Shown: positions 1 to 8,749, counted from the stretch's first letter. The stretch is DNA of 64,000 nt from Streptomyces noursei ATCC 11455 (GCF_001704275.1 NZ_CP011533.1:6138001-6202000), one strand, 5' to 3'. Notes: generated by a model not told the origin, from the letters alone. A program made the numbers and translations.

Positions 1-46
1 GCGCCGAGTAGTCGTAGGGGAGTTCCGGAAGTGTGTAGGTCGCCAT
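1..46 (-). CDS. sodF: Superoxide dismutase (Fe/Zn type), N-terminal 15 codons only
   Basis: The first 46 bases, read on the minus strand, start with ATG and encode MATYTLPELPYDYSA before running off the window edge. This is the characteristic start of actinobacterial Fe/Mn-type superoxide dismutases, which dismute superoxide in the cytoplasm. A GGAGG ribosome site lies at 57-61, 10 nt before the start codon. Only the N-terminus is visible, so no metal ligand can be checked. The Nur-like operator at 82-98, just upstream, supports the sodF assignment, because Streptomyces sodF is the Nur-repressed SOD gene. Confidence 0.8.
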   Translation of the reverse strand, partial: MATYTLPELPYDYSA

Positions 47-81
47 GCCGACCCCGCCTCCAAGCTGCGTAAACGCCGTAG

Positions 82-98
82 TTGCAATCAATGTGCAA
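82..98 (-). promoter_or_regulatory. Nur (nickel-responsive Fur-family) operator candidate upstream of sodF
   Basis: The plus strand reads TTGCAA, then 5 nt, then GTGCAA. This fits the Streptomyces Nur box recalled as tTGCaa-N5-ttGCAA with one mismatch. It lies 36-52 nt upstream of the sodF start codon, where a repressor would block the promoter. In Streptomyces, nickel-bound Nur represses sodF so that the Ni-SOD is used instead. Confidence 0.65.
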
Positions 99-161
99 GA
101 GCACGCTACCAGCAGCAGTGATCACGGGCCCGGTGCGGCGGGCGTCCTGGTCCCAAAGAAG

Positions 162-202
162 GAGGCGGGGCGGGACCTCGGAAGGAGGTCCCGCCCCGCC
201 TC
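162..202 (-). terminator. Strong hairpin terminator after permease 1
   Basis: A perfect 18-bp stem (162-179 with 185-202) encloses a 5-nt loop. It sits 35 bp past the stop codon of the minus-strand permease gene and upstream of sodF. No T-run follows, as is usual for Streptomyces. Confidence 0.8.
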
Positions 203-236
203 GGGAACAGGAGGGCCGGTCGGCCCGGCTACGGCG

Positions 237-1658
237 TCACTGCCGGCTCAGCGCCCGCTGCCGGACGAGCGCGACGATCGTCAGCACCACGCCGAAGCCG
301 CCGGTGAACAGCAGCTGGATCCGCTGGTTGTCGTCGCGCAGCATCAGCACCAGCACCGCGGCGATCCCGGCCAGCGCCACCCACGTGAGGTACGGGAAGG
401 CCCACATCTTCACGATCAGCTTCTCGGGCGCCTCGCGCTCCAACTGCCGCCGGGTGCGCAGCTGCGCGACGGCGATGAAGCCCCAGACCACCAGGACCGC
501 GGCGCCGACCATGTTCAGCAGCCACTGGAAGACGGTGGTCGGCCACCAGAAGCTGAAGAGCACCGCGAGGAACCCGAACGCGGCGCACAGCAGCACCGTC
601 CGGCGCGGCACCCCGCCGCTCACCTTGCCCAGGACGGCCGGGCCCTGGCCGCGGGCGATCAGCGAGTAGGCCATCCGCGAGGAGCCGTAGATGTTGGCGT
701 TCACCGCGGAGAGCAGGGCGACCAGGATGACCACGTTCATGATCTGGCCGGCCGCCGGGATCTTGAGGTAGTCCAGCACCGCCACGTACGGGCCGCTCTT
801 GGCGATCGACGGCGCGCTCCAGGGGATGACGGTGACGATGATCGCCATCGAGCCGACGTAGAACAGCGCGATCCGCCACATCGCGGTGCGCACCGCGCGG
901 GCCACGCCACGGGCCGGGTCCTTGGACTCGGCCGCCGCGATGGTCACCGTCTCCAGGCCGCCGTACGCGAACACCGACGCCAGCAGACCGACCATCAGGC
1001 CGTCCACGCCCTTGGGCAGGAAGCCGCCGTCGCCGGTCAGGTGCGCGGTGCCGGGCGCCGAGGTGCCGGGCAGCAGGCCGAAGATGGCCAGCACGCCCAG
1101 GATCAGGAACAGGGCGATCGCGGCGACCTTCAGGGCGGCGAACCAGAACTCGAACTCACCGAAGTTGCCGACCGCGGTCAGGTTGGTCGCGGTGAAGACG
1201 ATCATGATCAGCAGTACCCACATCCACGGCTCGGTGGAGGGGAACCACTGGTGCAGCACGTCCGCGGCGCCCAGTGCCTCGGCCGCCACCGCCACGCACA
1301 GCAGCGCGGTGAACATCCAGCCCACGGTGAAGCCGGCCCAGGAGCCGATGGACCGCTCGGCGTGCACCGAGAAGGAGCCGGAGGACGGCCGGGCCGCGGA
1401 CATCTCGCCGAGCATCCGCATGATCAGCATGACCAGCGCACCGGAGACGGCATAGGCCAGCACGATCGACGGGCCGGCCGCGGCGATGCCCTCGCGGGAA
1501 CCGACGAACAGCCCCGCGCCGATCACCCCGCCGAGGGCGATCATCGAGAGATGGCGTTGCTTGAGGCCGTGTGACAGCGCGCCGCCGTCCTGGCCGGCGC
1601 CCGAGGCCGCGGCGGGCCGCGCACCGGCGGACGCAGCGGACGAGGGTGTCCGATTCAT
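237..1658 (-). CDS. APC-family amino acid permease (AAT type), paralogue 1
   Basis: This 473-residue polytopic membrane protein imports amino acids by proton symport, going by family membership; the substrate is not predictable. The diagnostic first-helix signature is clear (LKQRHLSMIALGGVIGAGLF, about residues 32-51), followed by about 12 hydrophobic segments. The ATG at 1658 begins MNRTPSSAAS; an upstream in-frame start at 1748 would add a Pro/Arg-rich stretch with no family counterpart. It is the first of three similar permeases in the same orientation (also 1946-3355 and 4374-5840), and a strong hairpin follows at 162-202. Confidence 0.9.
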   Translation of the reverse strand: MNRTPSSAASAGARPAAASGAGQDGGALSHGLKQRHLSMIALGGVIGAGLFVGSREGIAAAGPSIVLAYAVSGALVMLIMRMLGEMSAARPSSGSFSVHAERSIGSWAGFTVGWMFTALLCVAVAAEALGAADVLHQWFPSTEPWMWVLLIMIVFTATNLTAVGNFGEFEFWFAALKVAAIALFLILGVLAIFGLLPGTSAPGTAHLTGDGGFLPKGVDGLMVGLLASVFAYGGLETVTIAAAESKDPARGVARAVRTAMWRIALFYVGSMAIIVTVIPWSAPSIAKSGPYVAVLDYLKIPAAGQIMNVVILVALLSAVNANIYGSSRMAYSLIARGQGPAVLGKVSGGVPRRTVLLCAAFGFLAVLFSFWWPTTVFQWLLNMVGAAVLVVWGFIAVAQLRTRRQLEREAPEKLIVKMWAFPYLTWVALAGIAAVLVLMLRDDNQRIQLLFTGGFGVVLTIVALVRQRALSRQ

Positions 1659-1945
1659 GTCGTACCTGTCCCAGTAGGTGAGATGCGGGCGGGGCGATGG
1701 TGCGGTCTCCCGGGGCCGCGGACGGCTCAACTCCGGGGTCCTCGGCAAAGCTGGCTCAGTCTGAGCGTCGCTGTCCGCTCAGGGCAACAGTCGTGCAGCG
1801 ATTGTTCGGTATTCAGACGCGATCGTGACCGAGCGTGCCTGATAGATCGTCGAATGCGACGAGATGTGAGGTACGTCTCAATGCGGCCGGCGCGCCCGGG
1901 AGTTGCCCCGGCGGCCCCGGTCGCACCGCTGCACGACGGTGCTCC

Positions 1946-3355
1946 TCAGGCCCGCGCCCGACGCGCCCTCAGCTCCCGCGCACCGGCCACCACCAGCACC
2001 AACGCGGTCGCACCGGCCGACCACAGCAGCTGCGGCCGGGCCGTGGCATCGGTCAGCATCAGCACGATCACCGCGCCCATCGCCGCCAGCGCCAGCCACG
2101 TCAGATAGGGGAACGCCCACATCCGCAGGATCAGCCGCTCCGGCGCCTCCCGTTCGATCCGGGGCCGCAGCCGCAGCTGGGAGACGGCGATCAACCCCCA
2201 GACGAACAGCAGCACCGCACCGACGGCGTTGAGCAAGTAGAGGAAGACCGAATCCGGCCACTTGAGATTGAGCAGCACCGAGACGAAGCCGAACGCCACC
2301 GAGGCCAGCACCGCCCGGCGCGGCACGCCCCCGCCCGACACCTTCAGCAGCCCGCGCGGCGCCTCGCCGCGCTCGGCCAGCGAGAACACCATCCGCGACG
2401 AACCGTAGAGATTGGCGTTCAGCGCCGACAGCAGCGCCACGAACACCACGATGTTCATGATCTGCCCGGCGCCCGGCACCCCGATGTGGTCCAGCACCAT
2501 CACATACGGGCTCTTGCCCGGCTGCATCGACGACCAGGGCAGCACGGTGACGATGACCAGCATCGAGCCCACGTAGAAGAAGAGGATCCGCCACACCGCG
2601 CTGCGCACCGCCCGGCCCACCGCCCGCGCCGGGTCGTCCGACTCGGCCGCCGCGATGGTGACCACCTCCAGGCCGCCGAACGCGAACACCACGGCCAGCA
2701 CCCCCGAGACCACCCCGGACCAGCCGTGCGGCAGGAACCCGCCGTGCCCGGTGAGGTTGGTCAGCCCGACCGGCTGGCCCGAGTAGGTCGACGCGGCGGG
2801 CAGCACCCCGAAGACCGCCAGCAGCGTCAGCGCCAGGAACAGCACGATCGCGGTGACCTTCAGGGCGGCGAACCAGAACTCGAACTCGCCGAAGTTCTTC
2901 ACCGCGGCCAGATTCGCGACGGTGAAGACGACCATGAAGATCAGCACCCAGCCCCACTGCGGCACCGCCGGCGCCCAGCCGTGTGCGATCCGCGCCGCCC
3001 CGGTGGCCTCCACCGCCAGCACCACCACGAGCAGGAACCAGTACAGCCACCCCACGCTGAAGCCGGCCCACCGTCCCAGCGCCCGCTCGGCGTGCACCGA
3101 GAACGCCCCGGAGGCCGGCATCGCCGCCGACATCTCCCCGAGCATCCGCATGACCAGCATCGCCAGCGCACCGGCGATCAGATAGGACAGCACGATCCCC
3201 GGCCCGGCCACCGCGATGCCCGCCCCGGAGCCGACGAACAGCCCCGCACCGATCACCCCGCCCAGCCCCAGCATCGTCAGATGGCGCTGCTTGAGCCCCC
3301 CTGCCAACGGCTCTTTCTCGACCTTCTCGGCCAGGGGCGGCAGTGCGTCGTGCAT
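1946..3355 (-). CDS. APC-family amino acid permease (AAT type), paralogue 2
   Basis: A 469-residue polytopic transporter with the same layout as its neighbours: a short cytoplasmic N-terminus, the signature LKQRHLTMLGLGGVIGAGLF in helix 1, about 12 hydrophobic segments and a basic C-terminus. I chose ATG 3355 (MHDALPPLAE) because it sits just before the family's N-terminal helix; the open frame extends upstream but is Arg/Pro-rich. The 287-bp spacer before permease 1 contains a 13-nt palindrome (GCTCAG, one base, CTGAGC at 1754-1766) and no clear terminator, so the two genes may be partly co-transcribed. Substrate unknown. Confidence 0.9.
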   Translation of the reverse strand: MHDALPPLAEKVEKEPLAGGLKQRHLTMLGLGGVIGAGLFVGSGAGIAVAGPGIVLSYLIAGALAMLVMRMLGEMSAAMPASGAFSVHAERALGRWAGFSVGWLYWFLLVVVLAVEATGAARIAHGWAPAVPQWGWVLIFMVVFTVANLAAVKNFGEFEFWFAALKVTAIVLFLALTLLAVFGVLPAASTYSGQPVGLTNLTGHGGFLPHGWSGVVSGVLAVVFAFGGLEVVTIAAAESDDPARAVGRAVRSAVWRILFFYVGSMLVIVTVLPWSSMQPGKSPYVMVLDHIGVPGAGQIMNIVVFVALLSALNANLYGSSRMVFSLAERGEAPRGLLKVSGGGVPRRAVLASVAFGFVSVLLNLKWPDSVFLYLLNAVGAVLLFVWGLIAVSQLRLRPRIEREAPERLILRMWAFPYLTWLALAAMGAVIVLMLTDATARPQLLWSAGATALVLVVAGARELRARRARA

Positions 3356-3695
3356 GGGCTCGTACTCTCGCAAGGGGCGCAAGGGCGGGATCGCCGCCCG
3401 GTTTGGGGGAACTCCACAGGTCACCACGGAGCCGTCCCAGTGTCCCCGGCCGGCCCCGACTAGCACAAAACCGGCCCCATGCGGCCGTCCGGTCCGTGAC
3501 GAGCATCACGTGACCTGCGAAGACGCCCCACGGCCCGGCGGACTCGGGCAGGGTGGCGGTTGTCCGGAACTCCCCAAGCGGGCCGGCACGGCTTTGTCAC
3601 CGACACACGATGATCGCCGCCGTCCCCCTGAACTAACGTCATCACGTCCCGCCGGATCCACCCCCGGATCCGCCACACACCAGCGGAGTCCCCTG
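3356..3695. other. Divergent promoter region between permease 2 and bioY
   Basis: This 340-bp spacer separates divergently oriented genes and has no credible coding frame. A -10-like TAACGT lies at 3634-3639, about 57 nt before bioY. It overlaps TGAAC-N3-CGTCA (3629-3641), which partly resembles the actinobacterial BioQ operator (TGAAC-N3-GTTAC/GTTCA, from memory). The right half matches poorly, so this is only a candidate. Confidence 0.4.
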
Positions 3696-4295
3696 ATGAG
3701 CACAGTCGCCCCCACCCTCCGTCCTGGAGCGGTCCTCGCCGACCTGCTGCCGGCCGCCACCGCCACCCGCGCCCGCGTCCGCGACGCCGCGCTGGTCGCC
3801 GGCGGCGCCGTGATCACCGGCATCGCGGCCCAGATCGCGCTCCCGGTCCCCGGCTCCCCGGTCCCGGTCACCGGCCAGACCTTCGCCGCCCTCCTCGTCG
3901 GCGCCTCGCTCGGCGCCCGCCGCGGGCTGGCCTCGCTGGCGCTCTACGCCCTGGCGGGCATGGCCGGCGTGCCGTGGTTCGCCGGCGGCGCCGCCGGCGC
4001 CGGCGGCGCCACCTTCGGCTACGTCCTCGGCATGCTGCTCGCCGCCACCGCCGTGGGCGCGCTGGCCCGCCGCGGCGGCGACCGCGGGATGCTCCGCACC
4101 GCCGCCACGATGTTCGCCGGCAACGCCGTCATCTACGCGATCGGCGTCCCCTACCTCGCGCTCAGCACGGGGATGTCCCTCGACCGGGCGGTCGCCGTCG
4201 GCATGGTGCCGTTCCTGATCGGCGACGCCCTCAAGATCGCCCTGGCCGTGGGCGCGCTGCCCACCGCCTGGAAGCTGGCCGGCCGCCGCGGCTGA
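3696..4295 (+). CDS. bioY: Biotin transporter substrate-binding (S) component BioY
   Basis: This 199-residue membrane protein is the biotin-binding S component of an ECF transporter, or a stand-alone importer. It has about six hydrophobic segments, the conserved PVPVTGQTFAALLVGASLG stretch near residues 54-72, a Gly/Ala-rich loop, and a GMVPFLIGDALKIALA segment near the C-terminus typical of BioY. GGAG at 3685-3688 places ATG 3696 as the start. No EcfA or EcfT gene lies nearby, so it works alone or with shared energising modules encoded elsewhere. A strong convergent hairpin follows at 4312-4350. Confidence 0.92.
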   Translation: MSTVAPTLRPGAVLADLLPAATATRARVRDAALVAGGAVITGIAAQIALPVPGSPVPVTGQTFAALLVGASLGARRGLASLALYALAGMAGVPWFAGGAAGAGGATFGYVLGMLLAATAVGALARRGGDRGMLRTAATMFAGNAVIYAIGVPYLALSTGMSLDRAVAVGMVPFLIGDALKIALAVGALPTAWKLAGRRG

Positions 4296-4311
4296 GCGCC
4301 TAAGAGAACGC

Positions 4312-4350
4312 CGACGGGGCCCGCACCCACCGAGGGTGCGGGCCCCGTCG
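4312..4350. terminator. Bidirectional terminator between bioY and permease 3
   Basis: A perfect 17-bp stem (4312-4328 with 4334-4350) and a 5-nt loop lie between two convergent genes, 16 bp after the bioY stop and 23 bp after the permease 3 stop. Confidence 0.85.
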
Positions 4351-4373
4351 TGCGCGCCGTGCGCCCGGGACGG

Positions 4374-5840
4374 CTAGACGTTCTCCGGCGCCTTCGCGGC
4401 CGCCGCCGGCTCCGGCGCCTCACGGGGCCGCCGCTTCTGCAGCACCAGCCCGGCCACCAGCACCACCACGGCCGCCACCACCGACAGCACCATCTGCTCC
4501 CGGCCGTTCTTGTCGTAGAACATGTAGCCCACGACGAAGACGATCAGCGCGATGGTGGCGTAGGTCAGCCACGGGTACAGCCACATCCGCACCGTCAGCC
4601 GCTCCGGCGTCTCCCGCTCGATGGTCCGGCGCATCCGCAGCTGCGAGACGCAGATCACCAGCCAGACGAAGAGCGCCACCGCGCCCGAGGAGTTCAGCAG
4701 GAACTGGAAGATGGTGTCCTTCGAGGTGTAGCTGAAGATCGTCGCGATGAACCCGAAGGCCACCGACGCCCAGATCGCCACCGCCGGGACGCCGCCCTTG
4801 TTGACCGTCGCGAACGACTTCGGCGCGTCGCCGCGCTCACCGAGCGAGAACGCCATCCGGGACGCCGTGTAGAGCCCGGAGTTCAGACAGGACAGCACCG
4901 CGGTCAGCACGACCACGTCCATCACCACGTCCACGTACGGGATGTGCAGCGACTTCAGCACCGCCACGTACGGGCTCTTGGCCACCTCCGGGGAGTCCCA
5001 CGGCAGCAGCGTCACGATCACCGCGATCGACCCGATGTAGAACAGCGCGATCCGCCAGATCACGCTGTTGACGGCCTTGCGGACGGCGACCACCGGGTTC
5101 GGCGACTCGCTCGCCGCCAGCGTGACGATCTCGCTGCCCATGAAGGAGAAGACCACCAGCAGCATCCCGGAGAGGATCGCGCCCGGTCCCTTCGGCAGGA
5201 AGCCGCCGTGTCCGATCAGGTTCGCGGTGCCCACCGCGTCGTGCCCCGGCGGCAGCCCGAAGATCGCCAGCGCGCCGACCACGATGAAGATCACGATCGC
5301 CACGACCTTGATCCCGGCGAACCAGAACTCGAACTCGCCGAACGAGCCCACCGACACCAGGTTGGTGCCGGTCAGCACGATCATCACCAGCAGCGCCCAG
5401 GCCCACTGGGGCACCGCCGGTATCCAGCCGGTCAGGATCGACGCCGCGGCGGTCGCCTCGACCGCCAGCACCACCGACCAGAAGAACCAGTACAGCCAGC
5501 CGATGGTGAAGCCCGCCCAGCGGCCGAGCGCCCGGTCCGCGTACGCGGAGAACGAACCGGAGGTGGGGGAGGCCGCGGCCATCTCGCCCAGCATCCGCAT
5601 CACCAGCACGACCAGCAGACCGGTCAGCGCGTACGAGAGGAGGATCCCCGGGCCGGCGGCGTTGATGCCGGCTCCGGATCCGACGAACAGGCCGGCGCCG
5701 ATGACCCCGCCGATGGCGATCATGGACAGATGGCGGTTCTTGAGGCCGGCCTGGAGCCCTTCGGGCGGCCGGTTCGCGGAGCCGTTGCCGGGTTCACCGG
5801 CAGCGGGGACCGCGTGAGGGGTAGGCGGGTGCGCGCCCAT
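4374..5840 (-). CDS. APC-family amino acid permease (AAT type), paralogue 3
   Basis: A 488-residue transporter paralogous to the two upstream permeases, with signature LKNRHLSMIAIGGVIGAGLF, about 12 hydrophobic segments and a short Arg/Ala/Pro-rich tail. ATG 5840 (MGAHPPTPHA) is preceded by a GAAGGA-type ribosome site about 8 nt upstream; an alternative ATG at 5882 lacks one. The divergent spacer toward rpiB is unusually AT-rich and holds a near-perfect 12-bp palindrome (5889-5900), a possible operator. The substrate cannot be inferred. Confidence 0.9.
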   Translation of the reverse strand: MGAHPPTPHAVPAAGEPGNGSANRPPEGLQAGLKNRHLSMIAIGGVIGAGLFVGSGAGINAAGPGILLSYALTGLLVVLVMRMLGEMAAASPTSGSFSAYADRALGRWAGFTIGWLYWFFWSVVLAVEATAAASILTGWIPAVPQWAWALLVMIVLTGTNLVSVGSFGEFEFWFAGIKVVAIVIFIVVGALAIFGLPPGHDAVGTANLIGHGGFLPKGPGAILSGMLLVVFSFMGSEIVTLAASESPNPVVAVRKAVNSVIWRIALFYIGSIAVIVTLLPWDSPEVAKSPYVAVLKSLHIPYVDVVMDVVVLTAVLSCLNSGLYTASRMAFSLGERGDAPKSFATVNKGGVPAVAIWASVAFGFIATIFSYTSKDTIFQFLLNSSGAVALFVWLVICVSQLRMRRTIERETPERLTVRMWLYPWLTYATIALIVFVVGYMFYDKNGREQMVLSVVAAVVVLVAGLVLQKRRPREAPEPAAAAKAPENV

Positions 5841-5888
5841 GTGCACCGTCCTTCGGTGGTTCTCGGTGTCGAACCCAGGCATTAGAAC

Positions 5889-5900
5889 GTTGTTAACGAC
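5889..5900. promoter_or_regulatory. Near-perfect palindrome GTTGTTAACGAC, candidate operator
   Basis: The 12-mer is palindromic except for one base pair and centres on GTTAAC, in an AT-rich patch 49-60 bp upstream of the permease 3 start. GT-N-GTTAAC-N-AC resembles operators of GntR or LacI family repressors. The regulator is unknown. Confidence 0.35.
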
Positions 5901-6026
5901 CGTTTGGAAGAGTCGAATCCGGATCGTGTCGTTACTGGCGAGTTGCCTGAAGCGCCGGGCCACGGCGACAGGACGGGCCGCGCCCCGGTGGCCTCTACCC
6001 CGAGAACGGCATGCCACACTCATGCC

Positions 6027-6515
6027 ATGCGCGTGTACATCGGCTCCGACCATGCCGGCTTCGACCTCAAGAACCACCTCGTGGACTGGCTCAAGGCCCA
6101 TGGCCACGAGCCCGTCGACTGCGGCCCCCACATCTACGACGCCCAGGACGACTACCCGCCGTTCTGCCTGCGTGCCGCGGAGAAGACCGCCGCCGACCCG
6201 GACAGCCTGGGCATCGTGATCGGCGGCTCCGGCAACGGCGAGCAGATTGCCGCCAACAAGGTCAAGGGCGTCCGCGCCGCGCTGGCGTGGAGCGAGGAGA
6301 CCGCCAAGCTCGGCCGCGAGCACAACAACGCCAACGTCATCTCCGTCGGCGGCCGGATGCACACCGAGGACGAGGCCACCCGCTTCGTCGAGGTCTTCCT
6401 CACCACCCCGTACTCGGGTGAGGAACGGCACACCCGCCGCATCGAGATGCTCTCCCGCTACGAGACCACCGGCGAGCTCCCCCCGATCCCGGCCCACCAC
6501 CCGCAGCAGGACTGA
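6027..6515 (+). CDS. rpiB: Ribose-5-phosphate isomerase B
   Basis: This 162-residue cytosolic enzyme of the LacAB/RpiB fold interconverts ribose-5-phosphate and ribulose-5-phosphate in the pentose phosphate pathway. Visible features are the N-terminal strand with Asp8-His9 (IGSDHAG) and the loop GGSGNGEQIAANK, in which Glu72 takes the place of the Cys base of E. coli RpiB, as in mycobacterial enzymes. A substrate-binding REHNNANV segment follows. ATG 6027 follows CACACT (6015-6020) by 6 nt, so the transcript may be leaderless. The Nei glycosylase gene follows after 154 bp. Confidence 0.93.
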   Translation: MRVYIGSDHAGFDLKNHLVDWLKAHGHEPVDCGPHIYDAQDDYPPFCLRAAEKTAADPDSLGIVIGGSGNGEQIAANKVKGVRAALAWSEETAKLGREHNNANVISVGGRMHTEDEATRFVEVFLTTPYSGEERHTRRIEMLSRYETTGELPPIPAHHPQQD

Positions 6516-6550
6516 CCCGGCACCGCCGCCGCCCTCCGATGCGAGCACCG

Positions 6551-6590
6551 TTCCCCAAGCTCTCGAATCCGCTGGAGCAGGGGAGGCCCC
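6551..6590 (+). repeat. REP-like imperfect hairpin element
   Basis: This 40-bp sequence between rpiB and the glycosylase gene has paired CCCC/GGGG (6553-6556, 6580-6583) and GCTC/GAGC (6559-6562, 6575-6578) arms. It resembles a short repeat I recall as widespread in Streptomyces intergenic DNA (CAAGCTCTCG...GAGCAGGGG). It may act as a weak terminator. Confidence 0.4.
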
Positions 6591-6669
6591 AATCACCGGA
6601 GCGGCTGACGCCGCGCCGCCCGCTGCCCCGTGCCCAGGGGGAGCGGGCGCGCCCACTGGAGGACGCCCG

Positions 6670-7491
6670 ATGCCCGAGGGGCACACCATCCACCGCCTCG
6701 CGCTGGACCACCGGGACCGCTTCGAGGGCGCCCCGGTCCGGGCCAGCAGCCCGCAGGGCAAGTTCGCCGAGGGCGCGGCGCTCATCGACGGCCAGGTCAT
6801 GGAGAGTGCCGAGGCGCACGGCAAACACCTCTTCCTCGGCTTCGGCCTGGACCGCTGGGTCCACATCCACCTCGGCCTCTTCGGCAAGCTCGGCTTCGGC
6901 GCCACTCCGCCCCCGCCGCCCACCGACACCGTCCGGCTGCGGCTGGTCGGCGCCGGCCACCACGCCGACCTGCGCGGCCCCACCGCCTGCTCGCTGATCA
7001 CCGACGCCGAGAAGCAGGCGATACACGACCGGCTGGGCCCCGACCCGCTGCGGCCGGACGACGACGGCACCGGCGCCTGGCGACGGATCTCCCGCAGCCG
7101 CACCACCGTCGCGGCGCTGCTGCTCGACCAGAAGGTGATCGCCGGCGTCGGCAACGTCTATCGCGCCGAGGTCCTCTTCCGGCACGGCATCGACCCCTAC
7201 CTCCCCGGCCGCGACCTGCGCCGCGACCAGTGGGACGCGGTCTGGGCCGACCTGGTGGACCTGATGCGGGAGGGCGTGAAGAACAACCGGATCGACACCG
7301 TCCGCCCCGAGCACACCCCGGAGGCCATGGGCCGCCCGCCCCGGGTCGACGACCACGGCGGCGAGGTCTACGTCTACCGCCGCACCGGCGCCGCCTGCCA
7401 CATCTGCGGCAGCGAGATCCGCACCGCCGGCCTGGCCGCCCGCAACCTCTTCTGGTGCCCCGTGTGCCAGCCCGCCGCCGCCCGCCCCTGA
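6670..7491 (+). CDS. Fpg/Nei-family DNA glycosylase/AP lyase (Nei2-like)
   Basis: A 273-residue base-excision repair enzyme that removes oxidised bases and nicks the AP site. The start MPEGHT exposes the catalytic Pro2 and Glu3 after Met removal. A helix-two-turn-helix region lies around residues 135-200 (VAALLLDQKVIAGVGNVYRA), and a C-terminal zinc finger has CHIC and CPVC pairs near residues 241-265. The GHT start and length resemble Nei2 proteins more than MutM. GGAGGA at 6658-6663 fixes the start at ATG 6670. A converging acetyltransferase gene ends 28 bp after its stop. Confidence 0.92.
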   Translation: MPEGHTIHRLALDHRDRFEGAPVRASSPQGKFAEGAALIDGQVMESAEAHGKHLFLGFGLDRWVHIHLGLFGKLGFGATPPPPPTDTVRLRLVGAGHHADLRGPTACSLITDAEKQAIHDRLGPDPLRPDDDGTGAWRRISRSRTTVAALLLDQKVIAGVGNVYRAEVLFRHGIDPYLPGRDLRRDQWDAVWADLVDLMREGVKNNRIDTVRPEHTPEAMGRPPRVDDHGGEVYVYRRTGAACHICGSEIRTAGLAARNLFWCPVCQPAAARP

Positions 7492-7519
7492 GGGCACCGG
7501 CGGGCCCGGCCGCAACCGG

Positions 7520-8749
7520 TCAGAACCCGTGCGGCAGCCACGGCGCCAGGTCGGACCCGAACGCCTGCGACGCCGCCGCCAGCGCCCCCGGCCGCAGCTC
7601 CCGCACCCGGCCGGCCCCGGCCAGCGCCGACAGCGTGCACCCGCCCAGATAGGCCGAGCCCAACTCCCGTACCGACAATGCGAGTTCGGCCGGGTCGGTG
7701 GTCCGCTCGCACACCGCCCCACGCTCGTCGCCGGACAGCCGCCAGCGTCCCGCGTTCCACGGGCAGAGGTCGTCCGCGACCTCCAGCACCACGTCCACCG
7801 GCCGCCGGTACGTCCGGGCCGCCAGCGCCGCCCCGACGTCCACCGGCCGGGCGAACAGCTGCTCCTGCACCCTGATCTCACAGCGCCGCTGGTCCGCCAC
7901 CAGGTGCAGCAGCGGGTCGTCCACCGGCCGGCCGCGCGCCACCACCGACGCGGTCAGGTCGATCCCGAACAGATAGCGCCACAGCGCGGCGTAGGCCACC
8001 GGGTCCAGCGCGTCGACGTGGCGCACCAGCACCGACCCGCGCGGCCCGGCGTGGTCCCAATCGGGCTTGACGGCATACCGCGCGTACCCCCGCACCTCGC
8101 CGTCCACCTCGGCCAGCACGCACTGGAGTTGGCCGGCCCCGTTCCGCTCGCTCTCCGGGTCGAGCACCGGCAGCCGCTCCCAGTGGGGGCGGCGCGCCAG
8201 CATCCCCGGCCGGGTCGGCACCAGTTGCGCGTAGACCCGCTCGCACGCGGCCACCGCGGCCGCCGGGTCCACCAGCCGCAGTCGGACGTCGGCCACGCCC
8301 GGCAGGTCCGGGGCGGCCAGCCGCACCGTGTCCACGGTCATCGACATCCCCTGGGTGGCCGGGCCGTACCCGAACCGCCCGTAGATCGCCGGCTCCGTTG
8401 CGGTCAGCACCGCCAGCGCCTCGCCGCGCGCGTGGACGTCCGTCAGCTGGTGGCGCATCATCGAGCGCAGCACCCCGCGCCGCCGGTGGGTGGGCTGCAC
8501 GCTGATCAGCGTGACCCCGGCCACGGGCAGCTCCGCGCCGCCCGGCACGGTTAGTCCGAACGAGAACGATCCGCCGGTGCCGACGATCTCGCCGCCGTCC
8601 CGGACCGCGAAAGCCCGCTCGATCTCGGTGACGGCACGCCACCACGCACGCCTCTCCGGCCCCTCCGGGACCCCGCCGAACGCCACGTCCAGCTTGTCGT
8701 ACCAGGCATCCCAGTCGGCATCCCGCAACGGCTGCAACTCTGTCGTCAT
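7520..8749 (-). CDS. Eis-like GNAT N-acetyltransferase
   Basis: This 409-residue protein has the three-part Eis architecture: an N-terminal GNAT domain with an acetyl-CoA loop (THRRRGVLRSMM, about residues 90-101), a second degenerate GNAT domain, and a C-terminal sterol-carrier-like domain. The YGRFGYG segment contains the Tyr expected to act in catalysis, and the protein ends in Phe, whose carboxylate is the proposed base in mycobacterial Eis. Eis proteins acetylate lysines or aminoglycosides; the natural substrate here is unknown. A TAGGGA hexamer 6 nt before ATG 8749 suggests a leaderless transcript. Confidence 0.88.
   Translation of the reverse strand: MTTELQPLRDADWDAWYDKLDVAFGGVPEGPERRAWWRAVTEIERAFAVRDGGEIVGTGGSFSFGLTVPGGAELPVAGVTLISVQPTHRRRGVLRSMMRHQLTDVHARGEALAVLTATEPAIYGRFGYGPATQGMSMTVDTVRLAAPDLPGVADVRLRLVDPAAAVAACERVYAQLVPTRPGMLARRPHWERLPVLDPESERNGAGQLQCVLAEVDGEVRGYARYAVKPDWDHAGPRGSVLVRHVDALDPVAYAALWRYLFGIDLTASVVARGRPVDDPLLHLVADQRRCEIRVQEQLFARPVDVGAALAARTYRRPVDVVLEVADDLCPWNAGRWRLSGDERGAVCERTTDPAELALSVRELGSAYLGGCTLSALAGAGRVRELRPGALAAASQAFGSDLAPWLPHGF

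Noticed and set aside
45..3509. Long plus-strand frames opposite the permease genes (His/Gln/Arg/Asp-rich)
   Set aside because: Their composition is the reverse-complement shadow of hydrophobic GC-rich codons, and the opposite strand encodes clear transporters.
6594..6616. A 23-bp sequence identical to 40581-40603 in rne
   Set aside because: It is short and GC-rich, shows no flanking similarity and has no inverted-repeat structure; probably coincidence of Ala/Gly codons.
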